Shown piece after piece: positions 52,915 to 62,005 of a stretch of 64,000 nucleotides of DNA. The stretch is from Zoogloea sp. LCSB751 (lineage in GTDB: Bacteria; Pseudomonadota; Gammaproteobacteria; Burkholderiales; Rhodocyclaceae): contig NZ_MWUM01000015.1 in NCBI RefSeq assembly GCF_002028455.1, forward strand, positions 62,001-126,000, given 5' to 3'. The notes under the pieces were generated by a model. It worked only from the letters and a program-made list of their open reading frames with translations. It searched no databases and had not been told where the DNA came from. Every line of letters starts with the position of its first letter. The stretch's first letter is position 1. A program made the position numbers and the translations under genes.

Positions 52915-53928
52915 TCAGCCCGTCAGGGCGGCGTTGTCGTCCACCAGCATGTCGCGCACGGTGTAGCTCGGCTTGCGGTCCGGATAGCGGCACTCGCCGG
53001 CCGGGAGTCCGGCGCCGTTGCAGCCGCTCAGCAGCGGGCAGCGGGCGAACAGCTCCGCCGCCCAGTCGGCAAAGGCGCGCACCTTGGGCGACAAATGGCG
53101 GTTCTGCGGATAGAGCACCGACATCGGCACCGGCGACGGCTTCCACTGGGGCAGGATCTCCTTCAGCGCACCGCTTTCCAGGTGGGGCAGGGCCATGAAG
53201 CGGGCCGGCTGGATCAGCCCGAAGTTCTTCAACCCACAGGTGATGTAGGCGTCAGAGTCATTCACCGCGATGCTCCCCTCCATGCGCACCGGCATGCTGA
53301 CCCCGTCCACCAGAAAATCCCAGTCGAAGTTGCGCCCGCTGACGCTCGAGAAGTAATGCACCGCCCGGTGCTGCTGCAGTTCCTCAAGCGTCGTCGGCTC
53401 ACCGTAGCGCTCCAGGTATTCCGCCGATCCGCAGGTGACGAAGCTCAGGCTGCCGATGCGCCGCGCCACCAGCGTGGAATCCACCAGCTCGCCGGCACGG
53501 ATCACGCAATCGACGGCTTCCTGCACCAGATCCACCGGGCGGTCGCCCATGCCGATCACCAGTTCCACGTCCGGGTAGCGGGAATGGAATTCGCACAGGT
53601 TGGGAATCAGGATGTCCCGCCCGACGGGCCCCGCCACGTCCACCCGCAACCGCCCCTGCGGTCGCCGCGCGGCGTCCTGGAAGGCGGCCTCGGTCTCCTC
53701 CAGCTCGGCGAGGATGCGCGCGCAGCGCTCGTAATACGCCGCGCCGTCGGCGGTCAGGCTGACGCTGCGGGTGGTGCGGTTGAGCAGGCGCACCTTCAGG
53801 TGATTCTCCAGCCCCTGGATGGTGTTGGTGACGGTGGCCCGCGGCAGGCCCAGGTTGTCCGCCGCACGCGTGAAGCTGTTGGCCTCCACGACGCCCATGA
53901 AGACCTTCATGGCCTGAAATCTGTCCAT
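52915..53928 (-). CDS. LysR-family regulator, divergent from the RND operon
   Basis: LysR-type regulator of 337 residues; N-terminal helix-turn-helix (about 1-60: MKVFMGVVEANSFTRAADNL, LPRATVTNTIQGLENHLKVR) and effector domain (about 90-295). The extra C-terminal tail of about 35 residues contains cysteines (ARCPLLSGCNGAG). GGAGG precedes the ATG at 53928. Its gene faces away from the efflux operon at 54085, and the shared gap has tandem repeats, so it is the probable controller, by analogy with MexT and mexEF-oprN. Confidence 0.88.
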   Translation of the reverse strand: MDRFQAMKVFMGVVEANSFTRAADNLGLPRATVTNTIQGLENHLKVRLLNRTTRSVSLTADGAAYYERCARILAELEETEAAFQDAARRPQGRLRVDVAGPVGRDILIPNLCEFHSRYPDVELVIGMGDRPVDLVQEAVDCVIRAGELVDSTLVARRIGSLSFVTCGSAEYLERYGEPTTLEELQQHRAVHYFSSVSGRNFDWDFLVDGVSMPVRMEGSIAVNDSDAYITCGLKNFGLIQPARFMALPHLESGALKEILPQWKPSPVPMSVLYPQNRHLSPKVRAFADWAAELFARCPLLSGCNGAGLPAGECRYPDRKPSYTVRDMLVDDNAALTG

Positions 53929-53980
53929 TTTTCCGCCTCCGGCTGACGGCCTCGCCAAACGAAGCCTCCAACAATTATTA

Positions 53981-54014
53981 GTCAACTTCGAATAGTGAAG
54001 TCAACTTTCGAATA
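53981..54014. promoter_or_regulatory. Tandem repeat operator in the LysR/RND divergent gap
   Basis: GTCAACTTCGAATA (53981-53994) is repeated as GTCAACTTTCGAATA (54000-54014), a 19-base shift that is close to two helical turns. The first copy also forms an inverted ACTTC-N7-GAAGT (53985-54001). The surrounding gap is markedly AT-richer than the genes. This is a strong candidate binding site for the LysR regulator. Confidence 0.6.
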
Positions 54015-54084
54015 TTTATCCAAAGCCTATCAACAACCAAAATGCACTCATCGCCCCGCCCGTCCATTCCAGATCGCTAAGCAC

Positions 54085-54957
54085 ATGATGGCTCGTTACG
54101 ACACCGTTCTTCCCCGCAGCGCCGACAGCTTACAGGTCGCGGATTTGCGCCTGCCCGGCTTTGCCGGACAGATCGGTGCCCGCCTGTACCGGCCGGCCGC
54201 TGCGGCGGGAAGCCTGCCCGGCGTGCTGTATTTCCACGGCGGCGGCTTCGTCGCCGGCGACCTGGACGAAGCGGACCCGATCGCCCGCAGCCTGGCCGCG
54301 ACGATCCCCGCCGCGGTGCTGTCGGTGGCCTACTCCCTGGCGCCGGCCCATCCTTTCCCGGCCGCGCCGGAAGACGCCCACGCGGCGGCCCTCTGGCTGC
54401 ACGCCCAGGCCGCCACCTACGGCATCGACGCCACCCGCCTGGCCTGCGCCGGCCATGACGCCGGCGCCACGCTGGCCGCCGCCCTCACGCTGATGGCCCG
54501 CGACCGCCTCGGCCCGCCCCTCGTCGCCCAGGCCCTGGTCGGCCCGATGCTCGACCCCAGCCTGACCCGCCTGGACCACCGCGCCGGCCCCGCCGAGCCG
54601 CAGCCCGACACCTGCGCCCGCTGCTACAGCCAGTACCTGCCGCGGGTCGCCGAGCGCCTCCATCCTTATGCGACGCCCCTCGAATCCCTGCGCCTGGCCG
54701 GCCTGCCGCCGGCCCTGATCGCCACCGGCGCCCACGACCGCCTGCGCTGCGAGGCCGAGCACTACGGCAGCGCGCTGATCAACGCCGGCGTAGCGACCCA
54801 GGTCACCCGCTATGCCGCGGGCCACGCCGAGCTGCCGGCCCACCCGGCGCTGCGGGCCGACCTGGCGGCCTTCCTGCGCCACCACCTGTGGCCCGCCGCG
54901 AACCTCTTCCCGGACTCCCCAACATTCCAATCCCTGAAAACAGAGAGGACATCATGA
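54085..54957 (+). CDS. HSL-type alpha/beta-hydrolase-like protein lacking the nucleophile
   Basis: Protein of 290 residues with the hormone-sensitive-lipase-type alpha/beta-hydrolase plan. The oxyanion motif HGGG is at residues 51-54 (LYFHGGGFVAGD), then SVAYSLAPAHPFPAAPEDA, the acid Asp in ATGAHDRLRCE and a His in YAAGHAELPAHP. The nucleophile elbow, normally GDSAG, reads GHDAG, with Asp125 in place of the Ser. It is therefore probably not a classical esterase. A GTG at 53995 would extend it through the operator repeats and is rejected. Its stop overlaps the next gene (ATGA), so it is the first cistron of the efflux operon. Confidence 0.8.
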   Translation: MMARYDTVLPRSADSLQVADLRLPGFAGQIGARLYRPAAAAGSLPGVLYFHGGGFVAGDLDEADPIARSLAATIPAAVLSVAYSLAPAHPFPAAPEDAHAAALWLHAQAATYGIDATRLACAGHDAGATLAAALTLMARDRLGPPLVAQALVGPMLDPSLTRLDHRAGPAEPQPDTCARCYSQYLPRVAERLHPYATPLESLRLAGLPPALIATGAHDRLRCEAEHYGSALINAGVATQVTRYAAGHAELPAHPALRADLAAFLRHHLWPAANLFPDSPTFQSLKTERTS

Positions 54958-56174
54958 CCACGACCGCCACCTCCCGTTCCCTTCCCCGCCGGCGCCTCGT
55001 CATCGCCGCGGCCCTGGCCGGCCTCGCGCTGGCCGGCGGCGGCATGGCCGTTTACGCCGCGCACACCGACGCGCCCGCGCAGGCCGCCGCGCCCCAGGCC
55101 GCCCAGGTGGACACCGCCCAGGTCGTCAACCGGGCCATCACCGACTGGCAGGACTTCTCCGGCCGCCTCGAAGCCGTGGACCGGGTCGAGATCCGCCCGC
55201 AGGTATCGGGCATCCTGACCCAGGTGCATTTCCGCGACGGCAGCCCGGTGCGCAAGGGCGACGTGCTGTTCACCATCGACCCGCGGCCCTTTGCCGCCGA
55301 GGTCGAGCGGGCCGAGGCCCAGCTCGCCGCCGCGGAATCGCGGGTTGGCTATACCGGCTCCGACCTGGCCCGCGCCGAGCGCCTGATCGCCGACAACGCG
55401 GTGTCGCGCCGTGACCTGGAAGAGAAGCAGAACGCCGCCCGCGACGCCAACGCCGGCGTGCAGGCCGCCCGCGCGGCGCTGCGCATCGCCCGCCTGAACC
55501 TGGAATACACATCCATCAAGGCGCCCATCGACGGCCGCATGTCGCGCGCCGAAGTCACCGTCGGCAACCTGGTCAGCGCCAACGGCGGCCCGGCGCTCAC
55601 CACGCTGGTGTCGTCCAGCCGCATCTACGCCGCCTTCGACGTGGACGAGCAGACCTTCCTGAAGTCGGTCAATCCCGCCCGCGACGCCAAAGGCACGGCA
55701 CTGCCGGTGCACCTCGGCCTCGCCGACCAGGACGGCCACCCCTTCGAGGGGCGCATCCACTCGGTGGACAACCGCCTCGACACCACCTCCGGCACGATCC
55801 GCGTGCGGGCCATCTTCGACAACGCGGACGGCCGCCTGATACCGGGCCTCTACGCGCGCATCCGCCTCGGCGCCGGCACCCCGCGGGAGGCCGTGCTGAT
55901 CGACGACCGCGCCATCGGCACCGACCAGGACAAGCGCTTCGTACTGGTCGTCGATAGCGCCAACAAGACCGCCTACCGGGAAGTGCGCCTCGGCAACCTG
56001 CACGACGGCCTGCGCATCGTCGAGGACGGCCTCAAGCCCGGCGAACGCATCGTGGTGAACGGCCTGCAGCGGGTCCGCCCCGGCGACCCGGTGACGCCCC
56101 ACCCCGTCGCCATGGAAGGCAGCGCGCCGCTGGCCGCCGCCACTGAGCCCCACGCGATGAAAACGCGGATCTGA
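54954..56174 (+). CDS. RND efflux periplasmic adaptor (MexE-like)
   Basis: Membrane fusion protein of 406 residues linking the pump to the outer membrane factor. An N-terminal anchor (about 16-37: LVIAAALAGLALAGGGMAVY) is followed by a lipoyl/barrel-sandwich half (EIRPQVSGILTQVHFRDGSP), an alpha-helical hairpin (about 105-180), the second lipoyl half (YTSIKAPIDGRMSRAEVTVG) and beta-barrel domains. GAGAGGAC precedes the ATG at 54954. Overlaps the hydrolase-like gene and lies 20 bases before the pump gene. Confidence 0.93.
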   Translation: MTTTATSRSLPRRRLVIAAALAGLALAGGGMAVYAAHTDAPAQAAAPQAAQVDTAQVVNRAITDWQDFSGRLEAVDRVEIRPQVSGILTQVHFRDGSPVRKGDVLFTIDPRPFAAEVERAEAQLAAAESRVGYTGSDLARAERLIADNAVSRRDLEEKQNAARDANAGVQAARAALRIARLNLEYTSIKAPIDGRMSRAEVTVGNLVSANGGPALTTLVSSSRIYAAFDVDEQTFLKSVNPARDAKGTALPVHLGLADQDGHPFEGRIHSVDNRLDTTSGTIRVRAIFDNADGRLIPGLYARIRLGAGTPREAVLIDDRAIGTDQDKRFVLVVDSANKTAYREVRLGNLHDGLRIVEDGLKPGERIVVNGLQRVRPGDPVTPHPVAMEGSAPLAAATEPHAMKTRI

Positions 56175-56194
56175 GCGATCCGCGGGAGACACCC

Positions 56195-59100
56195 ATGAAC
56201 ATATCCAAGTTTTTCATCGACCGCCCGATCTTCGCCGGCGTGCTGTCGATCCTGATCCTGCTGGCCGGCGTGCTGGCAGCCTTCAAGCTGCCCATCGCCG
56301 AATACCCGGAAGTGGTGCCGCCCTCCGTAGTGGTGCGCGCCCAGTTCCCGGGCGCCAACCCCAAGGTGATCGCCGAGACGGTGGCCGCACCGCTTGAGGA
56401 GAGCATCAACGGCGTGGAAAACATGCTGTACATGCAGAGCCAGGCCAACAGCGACGGCAACCTGACCCTCACCGTCAACTTCCAGCTCGGCGTCGATCCG
56501 GACAAGGCCCAGCAGCTGGTGCAGAACCGCGTCTCCCAGGCCCTGCCGCGCCTGCCGGAGGACGTGCAGCGCCTCGGCGTGACCACCGCCAAGAGCACCC
56601 CGACGATCACCATGGTGGTGCACCTGACCTCGCCGGACGACCGCTACGACATGACCTACCTGCGCAACTACGCGGTCCTCAACGTGAAGGACCGCCTGGC
56701 GCGCATCCAGGGCGTGGGTGAAGTGGGCCTGTTCGGCTCCGGCAACTACGCCATGCGGGTGTGGCTCGATCCGGGCAAGGTGGCCGAGCGCGGCCTCACC
56801 GCCGCCGAAGTGGTGAAGGCCATCCGCGAGCAGAACGTGCAGGTGGCCGCCGGCGTCATCGGCGCGCCGCCCAACGACCGCCGCACGCCGCTGCAGCTCA
56901 ACGTGAATGCCCAGGGCCGCCTGAAGGACGAGGCGGAGTTCGCGCAGATCATCCTCAAGACCGCCCCCGACGGCGGCGTCACCCGCCTCGGCGACGTGGC
57001 CCGTATCGAGCTGGCCGCCTCGGAATACGGCCTGCGCGCGCTGCTCGACAACAAGCCGGCGGTGGCCATCCCGATCTTCCAGACGCCCGGCGCCAATGCC
57101 CTCGATGTCTCGTCCCAGGTGCGCGAGACGATGGCCGAGCTGGCCAAGGATTTCCCGCCGTCGGTGCAGTACAGCATCGTCTATGACCCGACCCAGTTCG
57201 TGCGGGCCAGCATCAAGGCAGTGGTCACCACGCTGCTGGAGGCCATCGCGCTGGTGGTGCTGGTGGTCATCGTGTTCCTGCAGACCTGGCGCGCGTCGAT
57301 CATCCCGCTGCTGGCGGTGCCGGTCTCCATCATCGGCACCTTCTCGCTGATGCTCGGCTTCGGCTATTCCATCAACGCGCTGTCCCTGTTCGGCATGGTG
57401 CTGGCCATCGGCATCGTGGTGGATGACGCCATCGTCGTGGTGGAGAACGTCGAACGCAACATCGAGGCCGGCCTGACCCCGCGCGAAGCCACCTACCGGG
57501 CGATGCGCGAAGTGTCGGGGCCGATCATTGCCATCGCGCTGACCCTGGTTGCGGTGTTCGTTCCGCTGGCCTTCATGACCGGTCTCACCGGCCAGTTCTA
57601 CAAGCAGTTCGCGATGACCATCGCGATCTCCACGGTGATCTCCGCCTTCAACTCCCTGACCCTGTCGCCGGCCCTCGCCGCGCTGCTGCTGAAAGGCCAC
57701 GACGCCAGGCCCGACTGGCTGACGGTGCAGATGCAGCGCTGGCTGGGCGGCTTCTTCGCCCGCTTCAACCGCGTTTTCCAGCGCGGCAGCGAGCGCTACG
57801 GCAACGGCGTGCGCGGCGTGATCGGCCACAAGACCTCGGCGATGGGCATCTATGCGCTGCTGCTGGCCCTCACCGTGGGCATCTCCTACGTGGTGCCCGG
57901 CGGCTTCGTGCCGGCCCAGGACAAGCAGTACCTGGTGGCCTTCGCGCAACTGCCGGCCGGCGCCTCCCTCGACCGCAGCGAGGCGGTGATCCGCCGCATG
58001 GGCGACATCGCCCTCAAGCAGCCCGGCGTGGAGAGCGCGGTGGCCTTTCCCGGCCTGTCCATCAACGGCTTCACCAACAGCGCCAGCGCCGGCATCGTCT
58101 TCGTGACCCTCAAGCCGTTCGCCGAGCGCAAGGGCGCGGAGCTGTCGGCGGGCGCCATCGCCGGCGCCCTCAACCAGCAGTTCGCGTCCATCCAGGAAGC
58201 CTTCACGGCCGTCTTCCCGCCGCCGCCGGTGATGGGCCTGGGCACCCTCGGCGGCTTCAAGATGCAGATCGAAGACCGCGGCAGCGTCGGCTACGCCGAG
58301 CTGGACAAGGCCGCCAAGGCCTTCATGGCGGCGGCCAGCAAGGCACCGGAGCTGGGCCCGATGTTCTCCAGCTACCAGATCAACGTGCCGCAGCTCGACG
58401 TGGACCTCGACCGCACCAAGGCCAAGCAGCAGGGCGTGGCGGTCACCGACGTGTTCGACACGCTGCAGATCTACCTGGGCTCCCTGTACGTGAATGACTT
58501 CAACCGCTTCGGCCGCGTGTACCAGGTGCGGGCCCAGGCGGATGCGGACTTCCGCGCCCAGCCGGAGGACATCGGCCGTCTGAAAACCCGCAACGCCAGC
58601 GGCGAGATGGTGCCGCTGGCCTCCCTGCTGCGGGTCACCCCCAGCTACGGGCCGGAGATGGTGGTGCGCTACAACGGCTTCACCGCCGCCGACATCAACG
58701 GCGGGCCGGCGCCCGGCTATTCCTCGGCCCAGGCCGAGGCGGCCGCCGAGCGCATCGCCGCCGAAACCCTGCCGCGCGGGGTGAAGTTCGAATGGACCGA
58801 CCTCACCTACCAGAAGATCCTGGCCGGCAACGCCGGCATCTGGGTCTTCCCGATCAGCGTGCTGCTGGTCTTCCTGGTGCTGGCCGCCCAGTACGAGAGC
58901 CTGACCCTGCCGCTGGCGGTGATCCTGATCGTGCCGATGAGCATCCTCGCGGCCCTAACCGGCGTATGGCTGACCGGCGGCGACAACAACATCTTCACGC
59001 AGATCGGGCTGATGGTGCTGGTCGGGCTGGCCTGCAAGAACGCCATCCTGATCGTCGAGTTCGCCCGCGAGCTGGAACTGCAGGGCCACACCCCGCTGCA

Positions 59101-59395
59101 GGCCGCCATCGATGCCAGCCGCCTGCGTCTGCGGCCGATCCTGATGACCTCCATCGCCTTCATCATGGGCGTAGTGCCGCTGGTCACCTCCAGCGGCGCG
59201 GGCTCGGAGATGCGCCACGCGATGGGCATCGCGGTGTTCTTCGGCATGCTCGGCGTGACGCTGTTCGGGCTGTTCCTGACGCCGGTGTTCTACGTGCTGC
59301 TGCGCACCCTCGACAAGCGCCATCCCCTCCACTCGGCGGCCCATCACGAAGCGCTGCTGGTGCAACCGGCCGCCGCCCATGCCGGCCAGGAGTAA
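56195..59395 (+). CDS. RND multidrug efflux pump (MexF-like)
   Basis: Inner-membrane HAE1-type pump of 1066 residues, driven by proton influx. The N-terminus (MNISKFFIDRPIFAGVLSIL) and ETVAAPLEESINGVENMLYM are family hallmarks. The proton-relay Asp pair is in TM4 (GIVVDDAIVVVENVERN); the matching TM10 Lys region is VGLACKNAILIVEFARELE. Two large periplasmic loops each of about 300 residues are present. Closest by eye to MexF/BpeF-type pumps, which export chloramphenicol, quinolones and similar aromatics. Confidence 0.95.
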   Translation: MNISKFFIDRPIFAGVLSILILLAGVLAAFKLPIAEYPEVVPPSVVVRAQFPGANPKVIAETVAAPLEESINGVENMLYMQSQANSDGNLTLTVNFQLGVDPDKAQQLVQNRVSQALPRLPEDVQRLGVTTAKSTPTITMVVHLTSPDDRYDMTYLRNYAVLNVKDRLARIQGVGEVGLFGSGNYAMRVWLDPGKVAERGLTAAEVVKAIREQNVQVAAGVIGAPPNDRRTPLQLNVNAQGRLKDEAEFAQIILKTAPDGGVTRLGDVARIELAASEYGLRALLDNKPAVAIPIFQTPGANALDVSSQVRETMAELAKDFPPSVQYSIVYDPTQFVRASIKAVVTTLLEAIALVVLVVIVFLQTWRASIIPLLAVPVSIIGTFSLMLGFGYSINALSLFGMVLAIGIVVDDAIVVVENVERNIEAGLTPREATYRAMREVSGPIIAIALTLVAVFVPLAFMTGLTGQFYKQFAMTIAISTVISAFNSLTLSPALAALLLKGHDARPDWLTVQMQRWLGGFFARFNRVFQRGSERYGNGVRGVIGHKTSAMGIYALLLALTVGISYVVPGGFVPAQDKQYLVAFAQLPAGASLDRSEAVIRRMGDIALKQPGVESAVAFPGLSINGFTNSASAGIVFVTLKPFAERKGAELSAGAIAGALNQQFASIQEAFTAVFPPPPVMGLGTLGGFKMQIEDRGSVGYAELDKAAKAFMAAASKAPELGPMFSSYQINVPQLDVDLDRTKAKQQGVAVTDVFDTLQIYLGSLYVNDFNRFGRVYQVRAQADADFRAQPEDIGRLKTRNASGEMVPLASLLRVTPSYGPEMVVRYNGFTAADINGGPAPGYSSAQAEAAAERIAAETLPRGVKFEWTDLTYQKILAGNAGIWVFPISVLLVFLVLAAQYESLTLPLAVILIVPMSILAALTGVWLTGGDNNIFTQIGLMVLVGLACKNAILIVEFARELELQGHTPLQAAIDASRLRLRPILMTSIAFIMGVVPLVTSSGAGSEMRHAMGIAVFFGMLGVTLFGLFLTPVFYVLLRTLDKRHPLHSAAHHEALLVQPAAAHAGQE

Positions 59396-59399
59396 GACG

Positions 59400-60860
59400 A
59401 TGAACCTGCACGCCCTTCCCCTGCCCCGCCGCGCCTTCGGCCTGCTCGCCAGCCTGCTGGTGCTGGCCGGCTGCTCGGTGGCGCCGGCCTACGACAAGCC
59501 GGCGCTGAACCTGCCCGCCGCCTACAAGGAGGCGCCCGCCGCCGATCCCAACTGGAAGCCCGCCGAGCCGGCCGACACAGCCGCCCGCGGCGAGTGGTGG
59601 ACGGTCTTCGGCGACGCCACGCTGGACCGCCTGGAGCGCGACGCGGTGGCCGCCAACCCGGACCTGGTGGCCGCCGCCGCCCGCCTGGGCCAGGCCCGCG
59701 CACTGGAACAGGCCGCCCACGCGGCGCGCCTGCCCCAGGTCGGCATCGGCTTCGGCCCGACCCGCCAGCGCCCGTCGCCGGCCTCCCAGGGCCTCGCCGC
59801 CGACGCCGACACGCGCACCAGCACCTTGTGGCGCGGCCAGGCCACGGTCGCCTACGAGGTGGACCTGTTCGGCCGCCTGTCCGGCGCCGAGGACGCCGCC
59901 CGCCTCGACGCCGAGCGCAGCGGTGCGCTGTTCGGCGCAACCCTGCTGGCCCTGCAGGCCGACGTGGCCCAGGCCTACTTCCTGATCCGCGAGCTGGACG
60001 CCGCCCAGGCCTTGTACGTGGACACCGTCAAGCTGCGCGCCGACACCGTGCAGCTGCTGCAGCGCCGCTTCGACGAAGGCGACATCGCCGAGCTGGACCT
60101 GGCGCGGGCACGCAGCGAACTGGCCGCGGCGCGCTCCGAATCCCTCGGCCTGGCGCGCCAGCGGGCGGTGGCCGAGCATGCGCTGGCGATCCTCCTCGGC
60201 AAATCGCCGGCGGAGTTCAGCCTGCAGGCCATGCCGCTGCGCCGCCTCGCCATCGGCGTGCCAGCCGGCCTGCCGTCGGCGCTGCTCGAACGGCGGCCGG
60301 ACATCGCCGCCGCCGAACGGGCGATGGCCGCCGCCAACGCCCGCATCGGCGTCGCCAAGTCGGCCTGGTTCCCGCGCCTGTCCCTCACTGGGGCGGCCGG
60401 CTACGAGGCCGGCGGCGTCGGCGACCTGTTCAAGTACGCCAGCCGGACCTTCGTGCTCGGCCCGCTGGTCGGCACCGCGCTGAGCCTGCCGATCTTCGAC
60501 GGCGGCGCCCGCGAGGCCGGCCTCAAACAGGCCGAGTCCGCCTACGTGGAAGACGCCGCCCGCTACCGCCAGACGGTGCTGCAGGCCTTCCGCGAGGTGG
60601 AGGACAACCTGGCCCAGCTGCGCCTGCTCGGCGACCAGCACCGCGAGCAGGACGACGCCGTCGGCGCCGCCGAGCGGGCTGCCCGCCTGGCCCGCCTGCA
60701 ATACCGGGAAGGTGCGGTGAGCTACCTCAACGTGATCGACGCGGAACGCAGCGTGCTGCAGCAGCAACGCCTCGCCGTCGGGCTGGACGGGGAACGGGCG
60801 CGGGCCACCGTCAACCTGATCCGTGCCCTCGGCGGCGGCTGGACGCCTATGTCCGGTTGA
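59400..60860 (+). CDS. RND outer-membrane factor lipoprotein (OprN/NodT-like)
   Basis: TolC-superfamily channel of 486 residues. It has a lipoprotein signal (LLASLLVLAGCSVAP, lipobox Cys at about residue 24), then two OEP repeats; EWWTVFGDATLDRLERDAVAANPDL, LFGRLSGAEDAARLD and RRPDIAAAERAMAAANARIGVAKSAWFP are standard NodT segments (the last quoted as separate family blocks). It completes the tripartite pump with the two preceding genes, starting four bases after the pump stop. Confidence 0.92.
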   Translation: MNLHALPLPRRAFGLLASLLVLAGCSVAPAYDKPALNLPAAYKEAPAADPNWKPAEPADTAARGEWWTVFGDATLDRLERDAVAANPDLVAAAARLGQARALEQAAHAARLPQVGIGFGPTRQRPSPASQGLAADADTRTSTLWRGQATVAYEVDLFGRLSGAEDAARLDAERSGALFGATLLALQADVAQAYFLIRELDAAQALYVDTVKLRADTVQLLQRRFDEGDIAELDLARARSELAAARSESLGLARQRAVAEHALAILLGKSPAEFSLQAMPLRRLAIGVPAGLPSALLERRPDIAAAERAMAAANARIGVAKSAWFPRLSLTGAAGYEAGGVGDLFKYASRTFVLGPLVGTALSLPIFDGGAREAGLKQAESAYVEDAARYRQTVLQAFREVEDNLAQLRLLGDQHREQDDAVGAAERAARLARLQYREGAVSYLNVIDAERSVLQQQRLAVGLDGERARATVNLIRALGGGWTPMSG

Positions 60861-60905
60861 ACCAATCGGCGCGCCGTGCGTCGCCGGTGCTGCTTTGCAA
60901 CAGGA

Positions 60906-60945
60906 GGCCGATGCCCTTTAAGCTACGGGGCATCGGCCTTCTTCC
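60906..60945 (+). terminator. Hairpin between the RND operon and aapJ
   Basis: GGCCGATGCCC (60906-60916) pairs perfectly with GGGCATCGGCC (60928-60938) around an 11-base loop, followed by the pyrimidine run TTCTTCCTCC. The T-run is weak, so termination may be partial. An ATG with a nearby AGGAGG lies inside the stem; it is not taken as the aapJ start. Confidence 0.6.
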
Positions 60946-60955
60946 TCCGCTCGCC

Positions 60956-62005
60956 ATGTCCCGAATTTCCGCATTCCGCGGGCGCCTCGCCGGCGTCCTG
61001 AGCCTGTCCATCCTGTCCGCCCTCGGCGGCCTTGCCACGCCGGCCTTCGCCGGCAAGACCCTCGACGCCATCAAGGCCAAGGGCCAGCTCGCCTGCGGCG
61101 TCAGCACCGGCGTCATCGGCTTTTCGGCTGCCGACAGTCAGGGCCAGTGGAAGGGCCTCGACGTGGACGTCTGCAAGGCCCTCGCCGCCGCCGTCCTCGG
61201 CGATGCCCGCAAGGTGCGCTGGGTGCCGCTCAGCTCCCAGCAGCGCTTCACCGCGCTGCAGTCCGGCGAGGTGGACATCCTGTCCCGCAACACCACCTGG
61301 AGCCTGACCCGCGATGCCGGCCAGGGCCTGCACTTCGCGGCGGTCACCTACTACGACGGCCAGGGCTTCCTGGTCGCCAAAAAGACCAAGGTGACCAGCG
61401 CCAAGCAACTGAAGAACGCCGAGGTCTGCGTGCAGTCCGGCACCACCACCGAAAAGAACCTGGCCGACTATTTCCGCGCCCAGGGCATCAAGGTCAAGCC
61501 GGTGGTCTTCGACAAGTTCGAGCCTTCCATCAAGGCCTTCTTCAGCGGCCGCTGTCAGGCCTACACCACCGACGCCTCGGCGCTGGCCTTCATCCGCGCC
61601 AAGGAAGCCCCCAACCCCGACGACTACCTGATCCTGCCGGAGATCATCTCCAAGGAACCCCTCGGCCCGGCCGTGCGGCGCGGCGACGACGAGTGGTTCG
61701 CGATCGTCAAATGGACCGTCAATGCGCTGATCGAGGCGGAGGAACTGGGCATCACCCAGGCCAAGGTGGACAGCCTCAAGTCGTCCGCCGACCCGGCCGT
61801 GCAGCGCTTCCTCGGCGTCGGCGAAGACCTCGGCAAGAACCTCGGCCTCGACCGGGACTGGGCCGCGCGGGCGGTAAAGGCGGTCGGCAACTACGGCGAG
61901 ATCTTCAACCGCAACGTCGGCCCGGACTCCCCCCTCAAGCTGCCGCGCGGCCTCAACGCCCAGTGGAACAAGGGCGGCATCCTGTACGCGCTGCCGCTGC
62001 GCTGA
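60956..62005 (+). CDS. aapJ: General L-amino-acid ABC transporter substrate-binding protein AapJ
   Basis: Periplasmic binding protein of 349 residues. Signal peptide at about 1-33 (LSLSILSALGGLATPAFA), then GKTLDAIKAKGQLACGVSTG, GLDVDVCKALAAAVLGD and VDILSRNTTWSLTRDAG, all typical of AapJ/BztA. It captures a broad range of L-amino acids for the permease pair that follows. The ATG at 60956 is preferred; an in-frame ATG at 60911 is within the hairpin. The stop overlaps the aapQ ATG. Confidence 0.94.
   Translation: MSRISAFRGRLAGVLSLSILSALGGLATPAFAGKTLDAIKAKGQLACGVSTGVIGFSAADSQGQWKGLDVDVCKALAAAVLGDARKVRWVPLSSQQRFTALQSGEVDILSRNTTWSLTRDAGQGLHFAAVTYYDGQGFLVAKKTKVTSAKQLKNAEVCVQSGTTTEKNLADYFRAQGIKVKPVVFDKFEPSIKAFFSGRCQAYTTDASALAFIRAKEAPNPDDYLILPEIISKEPLGPAVRRGDDEWFAIVKWTVNALIEAEELGITQAKVDSLKSSADPAVQRFLGVGEDLGKNLGLDRDWAARAVKAVGNYGEIFNRNVGPDSPLKLPRGLNAQWNKGGILYALPLR

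Noticed and set aside
53995-54084. GTG at 53995 as start of the hydrolase-like protein
   Set aside because: The added 30 residues would be encoded by the AT-rich operator repeats and do not look like protein.
60911-60955. ATG at 60911 as start of aapJ
   Set aside because: Although AGGAGG is near, it is only three bases away and the ATG is inside a perfect 11-base-pair stem; the ATG at 60956 starts a normal signal peptide.
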